A DNA stretch of 64,000 nucleotides from Pseudomonas sp. SCA2728.1_7 (lineage in GTDB: Bacteria > Pseudomonadota > Gammaproteobacteria > Pseudomonadales > Pseudomonadaceae), in assembly GCF_018138145.1 (NCBI RefSeq), contig NZ_CP073104.1, positions 3,966,001 to 4,030,000 on the forward strand, in the 5' to 3' direction. Shown here in pieces: positions 42,101 to 46,334 of the stretch (within the stretch, counting starts at the first letter, position 1; each line of letters opens with the position of its first letter). Position numbers and translations under genes: made by a program. The notes beneath the pieces are model-generated. The model did not search any database, was not told where the DNA came from, and was given only the letters and a program-made list of their open reading frames with translations.

Positions 42101-42192
42101 AACTGGAAGGCAACAACTGGTCGAGCGCCAACATTCACAACCTGATTGCCGGCAGTGACCCGACCATCAAGGTCGACCACAACAACAGCTGA
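24154..42192 (+). CDS. lapA: LapA: giant RTX adhesin with LapG-cleavable retention module
   Basis: A 6012-residue cell-surface adhesin with start codon preceded by GGAGAG. Residues 1-120 form the retention module, with the LapG site T107-A108-A109-G110. Residues 170-4769 are 46 repeats of exactly 100 residues. Then follow a Calx-beta-like domain (about 4770-4890), cadherin-like domains with V-N-D-A-P (to about 5170), a possible PA14-like sugar-binding domain (about 5175-5330), a VWA domain with MIDAS D-S-S-G-S near 5509 and T-D-G-Q, RTX nonapeptides (G-G-x-G-N-D, about 5780-5910) and a C-terminal secretion signal. It is exported by LapEBC, held in LapE, and released when LapG cuts the A-A pair. 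Pf0-1 LapA has the same cleavage-site numbering. Confidence 0.97.
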   Translation: MSSVVAIVKSIVGQVFVVSPEGVRRVLVEGDRLFVGDQIDTGLSGAVSLELTDGRTLDLGRETQWSATAPDSSTDLAEATAQAAPSVAELQQAIAAGVDPTTALDATAAGPSAAGTGGAAGGGHSFVMLDATAGRVDPTIGFPTAGINAAGQAAQNITGGQTTDTTTNALRESTLSLSATPTITEAGGVLVYTATLTQAPLTDLTITLSNGAVIVIPAGSTTGTVNVPLAPNDTVYNDPSQIDVTVTGTTGGNGITVTPPTNPATTQVTDTIDTTTVTLTAGPSVTEGGQITYTATLTNPAQTPVTVTLSNGSTITIGAGQTTGTVNVPTPANDVYNNGSTVTTTITGASGGNFENLVPNPTPAVTTITDSIDTTTVTLTAGSTVTEGGQITYTATLTNPAQTPVTVTLSNGSTITIEAGQTTGVVNVPTPANDVYNNGSTVSTTITGTTGGNFENLVPNPTPAVTTITDSVDTTNVSLTATGTVVEGGQITYTATLTNAAQTPVTITLSNGSTITIEAGKTTGTVNVPTAANDVYNNGSTVSTTITGATGGNFENLVPNTTPATTTITDSIDTTNLSLSATGSVAEGGSIVYTATLTNPAGTPVTVTLSNGSVITIDAGKTTGTVTVPAPADDVYKDAGQVEVSINNVTGGNFENLVPSTVPAVTEVTDTVDTSTVKLTADTSVAEGGTVTYTATVGAPVTGSPVVVTLANGQNITIAVGQTTGTVTTTAPNDALAGNAPLSNSITGVSGGNYENLVADKTPVSTNVTDVADTTNLSLSATGSVAEGGSIVYTATLTNPAGTPVTVTLSNGSVITIEAGKTTGTVTVAAPADDVYKDAGKVEVTIDNATGGNFENLVPSTVPAVTEVTDTLDTSTVKLTADTTVAEGGTVTYTATVGAPVTGSPVVVTLANGQTITIAVGQTTGTVTATAPNDALTGHAPLTTSITEVSGGNYENLVADKTPVSTTVTDTTDTTNLSLSATGTVAEGGSIVYTATLTNAAGSPVTVTLSNGAVITIEAGKTTGTVTVAAPADDVYKDAGKVEVTIKDATGGDFENLVPSTTPAVTDVTDTIDTSTVKLTATETAAEGGTVTYTASVGAPVTGSPVIVSLANGQTITIAVGQTTGTATATAPNDALTGHAPLTNSITAVSGGNYENLVADKTPVSTTVTDTNDTTNLTLSATGTVAEGGSIVYTATLTNAAGSPVTVTLSNGSVITIEAGKTTGTVTVPAPADDVYKDAGKVEVSIKDATGGDFENLVPSTVAAVTDVTDTIDTSTVKLTATETAAEGGTVTYTATVGAPVTGSPVVVTLANGQSITIAVGQTTGTVSTTAPNDVLAGHAPLTNSITNVTGGNYENLVADKTPVSTTVTDTVDTTTVSLTATGNVNEGGSIVYTATLTNPAGTPVTVTLSNGSTITIDAGKTTGTVTVPAPADDVYKDAGKVEVTIKGTDGGNFENLVANPTPAVTNVADTINTTHLTLSAESYVLEGTSITYTATLTNAAQTPVTVNLSNGQTITIEAGKTSGSVTIAAPSDDVYKDVSKLTVTMTDATGGNFEKLDVSKTPVSTTVNDTIDKTTLTLSASDTVSEGGQITYTATLSNPAGTAMTVTLANGAVINIAAGATSGSVNFAAPANTPYIDGGKVQTAIASHSGGNFEQVDANRSAVVTTVTDTVDTTNISLSATASVAEGGSIVYTASLTNPAGTAMTVTLSNGAVINIAKGATTGTATVAAPADDVYKDAGKVDASITKTTGGNFENLVVDKTPAVTDVTDTIDNSTVSLTATASTVEGGVVVYTASVTAPVTGSPVVVTLSNGQTITIPVGASSGSVNFTAPNDALAGGNTLSVKIDGASGGNYENLVADKTPAVTSVTDTVDTTNLSLSATGTVAEGGSIVYTATLTNPAGTPVTVTLSNGSVITIEAGKTTGSVTVAAPADDVYKDAGKVEVTIKDATGGNFENLVPSTTPAVTEVTDTIDTSTVKLTADTTVAEGGTVTYTATVGAPVTGSPVVVTLANGQSITIEVGKTTGTVTTTAPNDALNGQASLGNSITNVSGGNFENLVADKTPVSTTVTDTVDTTDLSLSATNSVAEGGSIIYTATLSNPAGTPVTVTLSNGSVITIEAGKTTGTVTVAAPADDVYKDAGKVEVTIKDATGGNFENLVPSTVPAVTEVTDTIDTSTVKLTATESAAEGGTVTYTATVGAPVTGSPVVVTLANGQNITIEIGKTTGTVTTTAPNDALNGHTPLTNAITDVSGGNYENLVADKTPVSTTVTDTVDTTNLSLTATGTVAEGGSIVYTATLTNPAGTPVTVTLSNGSVITIEAGKTTGTVTVAAPADDVYKDAGKVEVTIKDATGGNFENLVPSTTPAVTDVTDTIDTSTVKLTATESAAEGGTITYTATVGAPVTGSPVVVTLANGQNITIEVGKTTGTVTTTAPNDALTGHAPLTNAITDVSGGNYENLVADKTPVSTTVTDTVDTTNLSLTATGAVDEGGQITYTATLTNAAGSPVTVTLSNGAVITIDAGKTTGTVTVDAPKDDVYKDAGTVEATIKGATGGDFENLVTSTAPAVTTVNDTIDTSTVSLTATANVAEGETVVYTATVTAPVTGSPVVVTLSNGQTITIAVGETTGSVNFVAPNSPLAGGSSLSVTIDGATGGNYEKLAVDGKSADTVVSDTTDTTNLNLTATDSVAEGGSIVYTATLTNPAGTPVTVTLSNGSVITIEAGKTTGTVTVAAPADDVYKDAGKVEVTIKDATGGNFENLVPSTVPAVTNVTDTIDTTTVKLTATESAAEGGSVTYTATVGAPVTGSPVVVTLANGQTITIGVGQTTGTATTIAPNDALTGHAPITNAITEVSGGNFENLVADKTPVSTNVTDTVDTTDLSLTATGTVAEGGSIIYTATLTNAAGSPVTVTLSNGAVITIEAGKTTGTVTVPAPADDVYKDAGKVEATISTATGGNFENLVPSTVPAVTEVTDTIDTSTVKLTADTSVAEGGTVTYTATVGAPVTGSPVVVTLANGQNITIEVGKTTGTVTFTAPNDALTGQAPLTNSITGVTGGNYENLVADKTPVSTNVTDTVDTTNLSLSATGSVAEGGSIIYTATLTNAAGSPVTVTLSNGAVITIEAGKTTGTVTVPAPADDVYKDAGKVEATISTATGGNFENLVPSTVPAVTEVTDTIDTSTVKLTADTSVAEGGTVTYTATVGAPVTGSPVTVTLANGQNITIEVGKTTGTVTFTAPNDALTGHAPLTNSITGVTGGNYENLVADKSPVSTNVTDTVDTTNLSLSATGSVAEGGSIVYTATLTNAAGSPVTVTLSNGAVITIEAGKTTGTVSVPAPADDVYKDAGKVEATISTATGGNFENLVPSTVPAVTEVTDTIDTSTVKLTADTSVAEGGTVTYTATVGAPVTGSPVVVTLANGQNISIEVGKTTGTVTTTAPNDALTGQAPLTNSITGVTGGNYENLVADKTPVSTTVTDTVDTTNLSLSATGSVAEGGSIVYTATLTNAAGSPVTVTLSNGAVITIEAGKTTGTVTVAAPADDVYKDAGKVEATISTATGGNFENLVPSTVPAVTNVTDTIDTTTVKLTATESATEGGTVTYTATVGAAVTGSPVVVTLANGQTITIGVGQTTGTATTAAPNDALTGHAPLTNAITNVTGGNYENLVADKTPVSTNVTDTVDTTNLSLSATGSVAEGGSIVYTATLTNAAGSPVTVTLSNGAVITIDAGKTTGTVTVPAPADDVYKDAGTVQATISNATGGNFENLVPSTTPAVTSVTDTIDTTTVKLTATESAAEGGNVVYTATVGAPVTGSPVVVNLANGQTITIGVGQTTGTATTAAPNDALTGHAPLTNAITNVTGGNYENLVADKTPVSTNVTDTVDTTNLSLSATGSVAEGGSIVYTATLTNAAGSPVTVTLSNGAVITIDAGKTTGTVTVPAPADDVYKDAGTVQATISTAIGGNFENLVPSTTPAITSVTDTIDTTTVKLTATATAAEGGNVVYTATVGAPVTGSPVVVTLSNGQTITIGVGQTTGTATTAAPNDALTGHAPLTNAITNVTGGNYENLVADKTPVSTTVTDTVDTTNLSLSATGSVAEGGSIVYTATLTNAAGSPVTVTLSNGAVITIDAGKTTGTVTVPAPADDVYKDAGTVQATISTATGGNFENLVPSTTPAVTSVTDTIDTTTVKLTATTTAAEGGNVVYTATVGAPVTGSPVVVTLANGQTITIGVGQTTGTATTTAPNDALTGHAPLTNSITNVTGGNYENLVADKTPVSTNVTDTVDTTNLSLSATNSVAEGGSIVYTATLTNAAGSPVTVTLSNGAVITIDAGKTTGTVTVPAPADDVYKDAGTVQATISTATGGNFENLVPSTTPAITSVTDTIDTTTVKLTATATAAEGGNVVYTATVGAPVTGSPVVVTLSNGQTITIGVGQTTGTATTTAPNDALTGHAPLTNSITNVTGGNYENLVADKTPVSTTVTDTVDTTNLTLSATGTVAEGGQITYTATLTNAAGSPVTVTLSNGSVITIDAGKTSGTVTVPAPADDVYKDAGNVQATIKTATGGSFENLVTSTAPAVTSVTDTIDTTTVKLTATGSAAEGGNVVYTATVGAPVTGSPVVVTLSNGQTITIGVGQTTGTATTTAPNDALTGHAPLTNSITNVTGGNYENLVADKTPVSTTVTDTVDTTNLSLSATGTVAEGGQITYTATLTNAAGSPVTVTLSNGSVITIDAGKTTGTVTVPAPADDVYKDAGTVQASITGTSGGGFENLVTSNTPAVTSVTDTIDTTTVSITGSSSVTEGQAASYTVSLNHTAQTEVTLKIVYSGTAADGSDFTGVYTVKIPAGASSAQFNVATIDDKITEGTENFVVKIDSATGGNFENLAVSSTNGSVSTSIIDNDAPPVIDLDGNNSSGATGADYKVTFTENTPGAGVSIADTDISITDPDSTLLTGATVVLTNRQDGDALNLGNSVNGITINANSTNGTVTLTLSGNATLADYMQAIKNISFTNSSENPSTVPRIITVTVTDGGNYSNTATTTVNVVAVNDAPVAAPSNVTGTEDTPLVLGWSTFGVTDVDSPASSLGIKITQLPGEGKLQYLDGSTWKDVANNQTFSKADIDAGKLRFLPDANESGVNGYGGSGLGNNQADYAQIKFQPTDGQLLGNTGTVKIDITPVADAPTVSVADNSVKSTGLIKEVWTGLSGLGTNGNGADSTTLKNVIDGAGKPNSSGSVTNVQSDGSVAAGTASKTSGLIYLEAGKTYTFSGIADDSLLITIGGKSVASGTWGAGGAINGSFTPTTSGYYTLDIYHHNQSGPGSYDVNLSVNGSTPIDLSSAGVPIYTGVQDLINSGVTVSDLHGSNGEGYYDGYKLNTGAEGTTVKLSAITTALTDTDGSETLSVKISGAPVGSVLSDGAGHTFTVTASSGDANVTGWNLGSLTVTPPPYYNGQFNLTVTSTSTEMVGGSASSTATIPVSVVPAVYNAIVATSADDTVTGTDGNDIIVADIGGLTVVPGTNYNIAFMVDSSGSMSSSSLNAAKDSLTSVFNSLKQSLGGSNSGTVNIFLVDFDTQVNKSVSVNLNDPNALTQLKAVLDSMASGGGTNYEDVFKTTANWFQSADAVANTGAKNLTYFITDGQPTYYQSGEQTNPTLYGNVKLDDVVKTSNYKPGDTFSTYIDNTHALTINSAGTVTLQTYNSWWGWSGTNLGTIHAQGDGTYELSSLAGTGNSTNSATTSNSTSGFALLSGLSNVEAIGLNNDVSLNDLKPYDSDKTPQTNIDPKDLANSIIGHTEATMPGNDTVSGGDGNDILFGDLVSFNGIAGEGYQAMQAFVAKETGVDVSKVTTSNVHQYITEHYQAFDVSGAHDGNDTLLGGAGNDILFGSGGNDWLDGGKGNDILLGGTGNDTLIGGQGNDILIGGSGADTFVWKAGDTGNDVIKDFKAADGDRIDLRDLLQGETGSTIDNFLKITTVDGTSSLQVSSAGKFNSGDAAAATPDVTIKLEGNNWSSANIHNLIAGSDPTIKVDHNNS
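24661..38460 (+). repeat. 46 tandem 300-bp repeats in lapA, no indels
   Basis: Repeats begin every 300 bp from 24661 to 38161 in strict register. The first unit is divergent. Units from 24961 to 25860 are one subtype (NPAQTPVTV). From 25861 two types mostly alternate: A (SATGxVAEGGSIVYTATL, DDVYKDAG) and B (TYTATVGAPVTGSPVVV, GNYENLVADKTPVS), so the effective period is 600 bp. The alternation breaks at 28261-29460, where non-B units are consecutive. 19 units are B-type. The fold should be a bacterial Ig-like beta sandwich. Confidence 0.95.
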
Positions 42193-42204
42193 TACATGAA
42201 CAAA

Positions 42205-42229
42205 ACGGCCGCCCTTCTGGGGCGGCCGT
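42205..42229 (+). terminator. Hairpin after lapA
   Basis: A perfect 10-bp GC-rich stem (ACGGCCGCCC / GGGCGGCCGT) with a 5-nt loop, 13 bp after the lapA stop. The following T-run is short and interrupted, so termination may be partial. Confidence 0.65.
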
Positions 42230-42340
42230 CACGTTTGCGCCTACCGCGACGGTGACGATTACGTCGCCGCACCGCATACTCGCGCGCAGTTGGCTATGCT
42301 GCTGACAGCATGACGCTGGTTCATTTCCGAGGGATGCTCA

Positions 42341-42679
42341 ATGTTTTACGTGCAACGCGATGCGCAAGGTCTGTTGATTCGCGTGGAAGCCGCGGCCTAC
42401 GCCGAGGCCACGGAAACCCTGCCGGCCGACAGCCATGAAATCCAGGCCTGGTTCGCCAACGAAGTGGTGGAAACCAGCCTCAAACAGCTCAAGCAGAGTG
42501 ACTTCGAAATGATTCGGGTCCTCGACGACCTGATTCAGGTGCTGACCCAGAAAGGCGTAATCCGCGTCACCGACCTGCCACCGGCGGCCCAGGCCAAGTT
42601 GATGGACCGGACACAGGCGCGGGAAGCGTTAGGTGGGTTGAGCCAGTTGATCGATGAGGATGAGGGCGGGTTGATCTGA
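42341..42679 (+). CDS. Conserved small protein between lapA and lapD, function unknown
   Basis: A 112-residue acidic protein with a clear ribosome site (GAGGG, 7-8 nt spacing). It opens with MFYVQRDAQGLLIRVEAAA and is helical in the middle. To my knowledge similar proteins in pseudomonads are often labelled tryptophan synthase beta-like, but the length and lack of a PLP lysine motif rule out that activity. Its place in the lap locus is suggestive, but no motif ties it to adhesion. Confidence 0.75.
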   Translation: MFYVQRDAQGLLIRVEAAAYAEATETLPADSHEIQAWFANEVVETSLKQLKQSDFEMIRVLDDLIQVLTQKGVIRVTDLPPAAQAKLMDRTQAREALGGLSQLIDEDEGGLI

Positions 42680-42878
42680 TCCCCCGTAATCAAAAGCCTA
42701 CCCTCACCCCAGCCCTCTCCCCGAGGGAGAGGGGGCCGACCGAGGTGTCTGGCGCCATACATCGATCTGAAAAACCGGGTCGATTATGGATTCAGCGCAA
42801 ATCGCTCACGTCGGCGTATTTCCCGAATATCCCCCAATCAGTCCCCTCTCCCTCCGGGAGAGGGCTAGGGTGAGGGTT

Positions 42879-42947
42879 GCTTTTGCAATGACTCACCGCC
42901 AAGGCTTCGGTTCACCCAACAACTGCCCCTGAATCCCATACAAGCCC
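42879..42947 (-). pseudogene. Duplicated 3' tail of lapD, copy 1
   Basis: A 69-bp match to 43471-43539, the last codons of lapD plus the trailing sequence, with five mismatches. Read on the minus strand it encodes LYGIQGQLLGEPKPWR and a stop, against LYGVQGQLLGEPKPWQ in lapD. Homology ends abruptly where the next inverted-repeat element begins. Confidence 0.88.
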
Positions 42948-43109
42948 TCTCCCCGACGGAGAGCAGCCGACCGAGGTGTCTGGCGTTATACATCGACCTG
43001 AGAAATCGAGTCGATTATGAATTCAGCGGACATCTTTCACGTCGGCGTATTACATCAATATCCCACGGTCAGTCCCCTCTCCCTCCGGGAGAGGGCTAGG
43101 GTGAGGGTT

Positions 43110-43178
43110 GCTTTTGCAATGACTCACCGCCAAGGCTTCGGTTCACCCAACAACTGCCCCTGAATCCCATACAAGCCC
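43110..43178 (-). pseudogene. Duplicated 3' tail of lapD, copy 2
   Basis: Identical to copy 1 over 69 bp and exactly 231 bp from it, so a unit of element plus lapD tail has been tandemly duplicated. It keeps the reading frame of the lapD C-terminus but has no start and cannot be expressed alone. Confidence 0.88.
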
Positions 43179-43484
43179 TCTCCCCGACGGAGAGCAGCCG
43201 ACCGAGGTGTCTGGCGTTATACATCGACCTGAGAAATCGAGTCGATTACGGATTCAGCGGACATCTTTCACGTCGGCGTATCTCCCGAATATCCCCCAAT
43301 CAGCCCCCTCTCCCTGACCGAGAGGTGCCGATCGAGGTGTCTGGCGCCATACATCGACCTGAAAAACCGGGTCGATTATGGATTCAGCGCAAATCGCTCA
43401 CGTCGGCGTATTTCCCGAATATCCCCCAATCAGTCCCCTCTCCCTCCGGGAGAGGGCTAGGGTGAGGGTTGCTTTTGCAATGAC

Positions 43485-45431
43485 TCACTGCCAAGGCTTC
43501 GGCTCACCCAACAACTGCCCTTGAACCCCGTACAAGCCCATCTCACGAATCACCGCCAACTCCCCTTCCGTCTCGACCCGCTCGGCAATCAGCGGCAGAT
43601 CAATGCTGTGCGCCGCACGCTGGATCGCCTCGATGAACAGACGCTTGTCGCTCTCCTGATCAATCGCACGAATGTAGCTGCCATCGATCTTCAAGTACGC
43701 CAGCCCCAGCCGCGCCAGGTTGCCGATCATGCTGAAGCGACCACCAAAGCGCTGCAGGCTCAATGAGAAACCCAGTTCGCGCAGGCGCCGGGTCAACTGT
43801 TCCAGCACCGCCTGCTCCGGTAATTGCTCCTCACCGATTTCCAGGGTCAGGCGCTCGCCGAGGTTGGAATGCGCACGCAGAATCTCGAAGACTTTGTTCA
43901 GCGCCTGCGGATCAGCCAGGGTCGCCGAGGACAGGTTCAGCGCCAGCGAATCCTCATGCGCCTTCATCTGTTCCAGCACGCGTTCGAGCATCAGCCGATC
44001 CAGCCGCGCGGTCCAGCCGAAGCGCTCCAGCCACGGCAAGAAGCGCCCGGCCGGGATGGTCTGGCCCTGATCATCGAGCAAGCGCGAAAGAACTTTGTAA
44101 TGCAGCACCAGTTGCGTGTCGGCGGCAGCCACCACCGGTTGGAAATACAGCTCGAAACGCTGCTGACTCAAGGCCTGATCGAGCAAGCGGTGCCAAGCGT
44201 GGTGATCGTCGCCGACATCCGCCGTCAGGCTCTGATCGATGCAGGCCCAGTTCTGCTCGCCCTGCCCTTCGGCTTGCGCCAGCGCCTGATCGCCAAGCGT
44301 CAGTACTTGTTGCGGCGAATCGCCGTGAGTGAATGGCGCCAGGCCGATCGACGCCACGGCCGCGACGTCGGTCGCGCCGGTAGCGTGCAGACTGCTCAAG
44401 GCATTGTCGAGGTTCTGCGCCAGTTGCAGCGCTTCTTCACGAACCAGCCCCGGCGCCAGCACGGCGAATTCACCGCCACGAATACGGGTGACAAGGTTCT
44501 GGGTTTCCGGGTACTTCGCGCATTCGCGGGACAATTGTTCGCCAACTGCTTTCAGCAGTTCATCGGTGCGCTGGCCACCGAGACGCTGGTTGAGCCCAGC
44601 GAGATCCTTGACCCGCAACAGCAGCAGATAACCGGAGCTGGCCTGCTCCGGGTTGCTCACCCGATTATTCAACTGCATCTCGAAATAACGGCGGTTGGCC
44701 AGCCCGGTGAGGTTGTCCTGATAGGACTCGGCGCGCAGTTTTTCACTGCGCTCGGCCTGCTCCTGAAACAGTGCCTTGAGCTTCTCGACCATCTGGTTCA
44801 TCGCCTGCACCACGCGACGCAACTCAGGCGTGCGCGGCAGATCCGGCAGGCTGAGGAATTCGCGGCGGGCGATGGCGTGCGATTGCTTGACCATGTAATC
44901 CAGTGGCTTCAACTGCCGACGCAGCAGCAGTGCCCCGAGCACCGCACTCACTGCGCCGCAGATCAGCAGCCAGCCGAGGCTGCCCAACGCGCTCTGCCAC
45001 AGTTTGGCCACGGCGAACATCGGATGGCTGACCACCTCGACCCGCGCGGCCTGTTCCCAGCCACGGCTGACCAGTGCATCGCCACCAGCCGGTTCCAGAC
45101 CGATCAGTTTGACGAACCAGTCCGGCACATTGCTGACGGCCGGAATGCCGCTGCGCTCGACAATCGTCTGATCAGTCTTCAGATCGACCACACGAATGCT
45201 CGCGTAATAACCACTGTCGAAAATCGAGCTGACCAGCAACTCGACCATCGCCGGGTCGTCGATATTCGGCGTCAGCGACAAAGCCAGCGCCGTCGCGGCG
45301 TCCTGCGCGTGGGAGCGCAACTGGTTGACGTACTGGGTGCGCGAGCTTTCCAGACTGACCATGAAGCTGCCGGTGAAGGCGACCACCAGGAACAGACAGA
45401 TAGCGATCAACAGCTGTTTGAACAAAGACAT
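43485..45431 (-). CDS. lapD: LapD: inner-membrane c-di-GMP receptor controlling LapG
   Basis: A 648-residue protein: membrane helix (about 5-25), periplasmic domain with W125 in S-R-G-W-E-Q (the residue LapD uses to hold LapG), second helix (about 150-168), HAMP (about 170-220), GGDEF domain with degenerate R-G-G-E-F, and EAL domain with K-V-L-S-R-L in place of EAL. Neither enzyme motif is intact, so it binds c-di-GMP rather than making or breaking it. When c-di-GMP is high it sequesters LapG and keeps LapA on the surface. It follows lapG by 14 bp on the same strand. Confidence 0.96.
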   Translation of the reverse strand: MSLFKQLLIAICLFLVVAFTGSFMVSLESSRTQYVNQLRSHAQDAATALALSLTPNIDDPAMVELLVSSIFDSGYYASIRVVDLKTDQTIVERSGIPAVSNVPDWFVKLIGLEPAGGDALVSRGWEQAARVEVVSHPMFAVAKLWQSALGSLGWLLICGAVSAVLGALLLRRQLKPLDYMVKQSHAIARREFLSLPDLPRTPELRRVVQAMNQMVEKLKALFQEQAERSEKLRAESYQDNLTGLANRRYFEMQLNNRVSNPEQASSGYLLLLRVKDLAGLNQRLGGQRTDELLKAVGEQLSRECAKYPETQNLVTRIRGGEFAVLAPGLVREEALQLAQNLDNALSSLHATGATDVAAVASIGLAPFTHGDSPQQVLTLGDQALAQAEGQGEQNWACIDQSLTADVGDDHHAWHRLLDQALSQQRFELYFQPVVAAADTQLVLHYKVLSRLLDDQGQTIPAGRFLPWLERFGWTARLDRLMLERVLEQMKAHEDSLALNLSSATLADPQALNKVFEILRAHSNLGERLTLEIGEEQLPEQAVLEQLTRRLRELGFSLSLQRFGGRFSMIGNLARLGLAYLKIDGSYIRAIDQESDKRLFIEAIQRAAHSIDLPLIAERVETEGELAVIREMGLYGVQGQLLGEPKPWQ

Positions 45432-45445
45432 CTGAGCGCGTGCTC

Positions 45446-46138
45446 CTAGTTAGTCGTCTCGACCGGGAAACCTTCGGCCTGCATTTTCTTCAACACATCC
45501 TGCCAGCGTGACAGGCGTTTGGTATCACCGACCTTTTTGTTGCCCTTGGCGCCCGGCAGGTACAACCCTTCCGCATTGAAAGAGTAGACCGGCAGCAAAT
45601 CGGTTCGCTGCGACGCCGGCTGGATCGGATCGATCAGGCTGTCGAGCACCAGCGGCATGGCATCGGGGGTGGCATAGTAAGTCAGGACCATGTGCGCGCG
45701 GTTCTGGCGCAACGCTTTGACATAGGTGATGCGCAGCTTGTCACTGGAAACCCCGAGGTGGCGCAGGCTGAAATACTTGGCGATCGCATAGTCTTCGCAG
45801 TCGCCGGCGCCTTTCCATAAGGCTTCGATCGGCGTTTCCCAATAGTCGACCTCGTGCCACAGATCGATGTCCTCGACGTAGCGCACCTGTTTATTGAAAA
45901 ACAGGTTCACCACTTTGAGCTTTTCCATCTCGCTGACCTGTTTCTGCGTGGCCAACAGATTTTGCCAGGCATCAATGCGCTGCTGCCCGGCACCCAACGG
46001 TCCGTAGAGCGCCGTGGCTTTGCGGCTGATCGTGGAAAAATCCCAATCGGCATGCAGACCGCCCAGCATCATGCCGGCCAGCAACAGTGCGCAGCCTAGC
46101 CAGCGCAACGTCCGGGGGATCGCGAAACGTACCGCCAC
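45446..46138 (-). CDS. lapG: LapG: periplasmic calcium-dependent cysteine protease releasing LapA
   Basis: A 230-residue bacterial transglutaminase-like cysteine protease (BTLCP) with an N-terminal signal/anchor (about residues 10-30). The triad is C114 (in GDCEDYA), H149 (RAHMV) and D166 (LDSL); the spacing 35 and 17 agrees with Legionella LapG (C137, H172, D189). It cuts the TAAG site of LapA when LapD lets it go. The frame starts at GTG 46138; an in-frame stop lies upstream and no ATG fits. Confidence 0.95.
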   Translation of the reverse strand: MAVRFAIPRTLRWLGCALLLAGMMLGGLHADWDFSTISRKATALYGPLGAGQQRIDAWQNLLATQKQVSEMEKLKVVNLFFNKQVRYVEDIDLWHEVDYWETPIEALWKGAGDCEDYAIAKYFSLRHLGVSSDKLRITYVKALRQNRAHMVLTYYATPDAMPLVLDSLIDPIQPASQRTDLLPVYSFNAEGLYLPGAKGNKKVGDTKRLSRWQDVLKKMQAEGFPVETTN

Positions 46139-46264
46139 AGCAGGTTTCCAGGAGGCAGGATAGAAAGCGTTTGATGGTGAAGCTTAGCCCGGCAAAAAAC
46201 AATGGCACCATGAGATCATCGACGACGCGCTAAACTTCAGTTGGCGCCCGATGTTTTACAAGGT

Positions 46265-46308
46265 TTGACAACCTGTAGAGCAATCACTAGTGTCATTTGG
46301 ATCCAAAT
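46265..46308 (+). promoter_or_regulatory. Promoter and palindromic operator of the GntR-family gene
   Basis: TTGACA at 46265-46270 and TAGTGT at 46288-46293 are 17 bp apart, a reasonable sigma-70 promoter. The perfect palindrome ATTTGGATCCAAAT at 46295-46308 follows directly and would cover the transcription start. A second dyad AGGTT-N4-AACCT (46261-46274) overlaps the -35. This layout fits autorepression by the FCD-type GntR protein. Confidence 0.55.
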
Positions 46309-46334
46309 CAGGCCGACATACAGGGTGCGTAGTC

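Larger units (their letters stand above)
42700..43469. repeat. Cluster of four MITE-like inverted-repeat elements
   Basis: Four related elements (about 42700-42877, 42945-43108, 43176-43320 and 43305-43469) fill the 800-bp gap between the small ORF and lapD. The first has both ends: ACCCTCACCCCAGCCCTCTC and, inverted, GAGAGGGCTAGGGTGAGGGT. Each has an internal core with GAGGTGTCTGGCG, ATACATCGA and CACGTCGGCGTAT. Elements 3 and 4 are fused at a hybrid end. The first two junctions carry copies of the lapD 3' end. No coding capacity was seen in the cores. Confidence 0.85.

Noticed and set aside
42341..42679. Tryptophan synthase beta-chain function for the 112-residue protein
   Set aside because: Far too short and without the PLP-binding lysine motif or any matching segment.
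42709..43469. CRISPR array reading of the repeated segment before lapD
   Set aside because: The repeats are long inverted elements with lapD-tail copies, not short direct repeats with unique spacers, and no cas genes are present.
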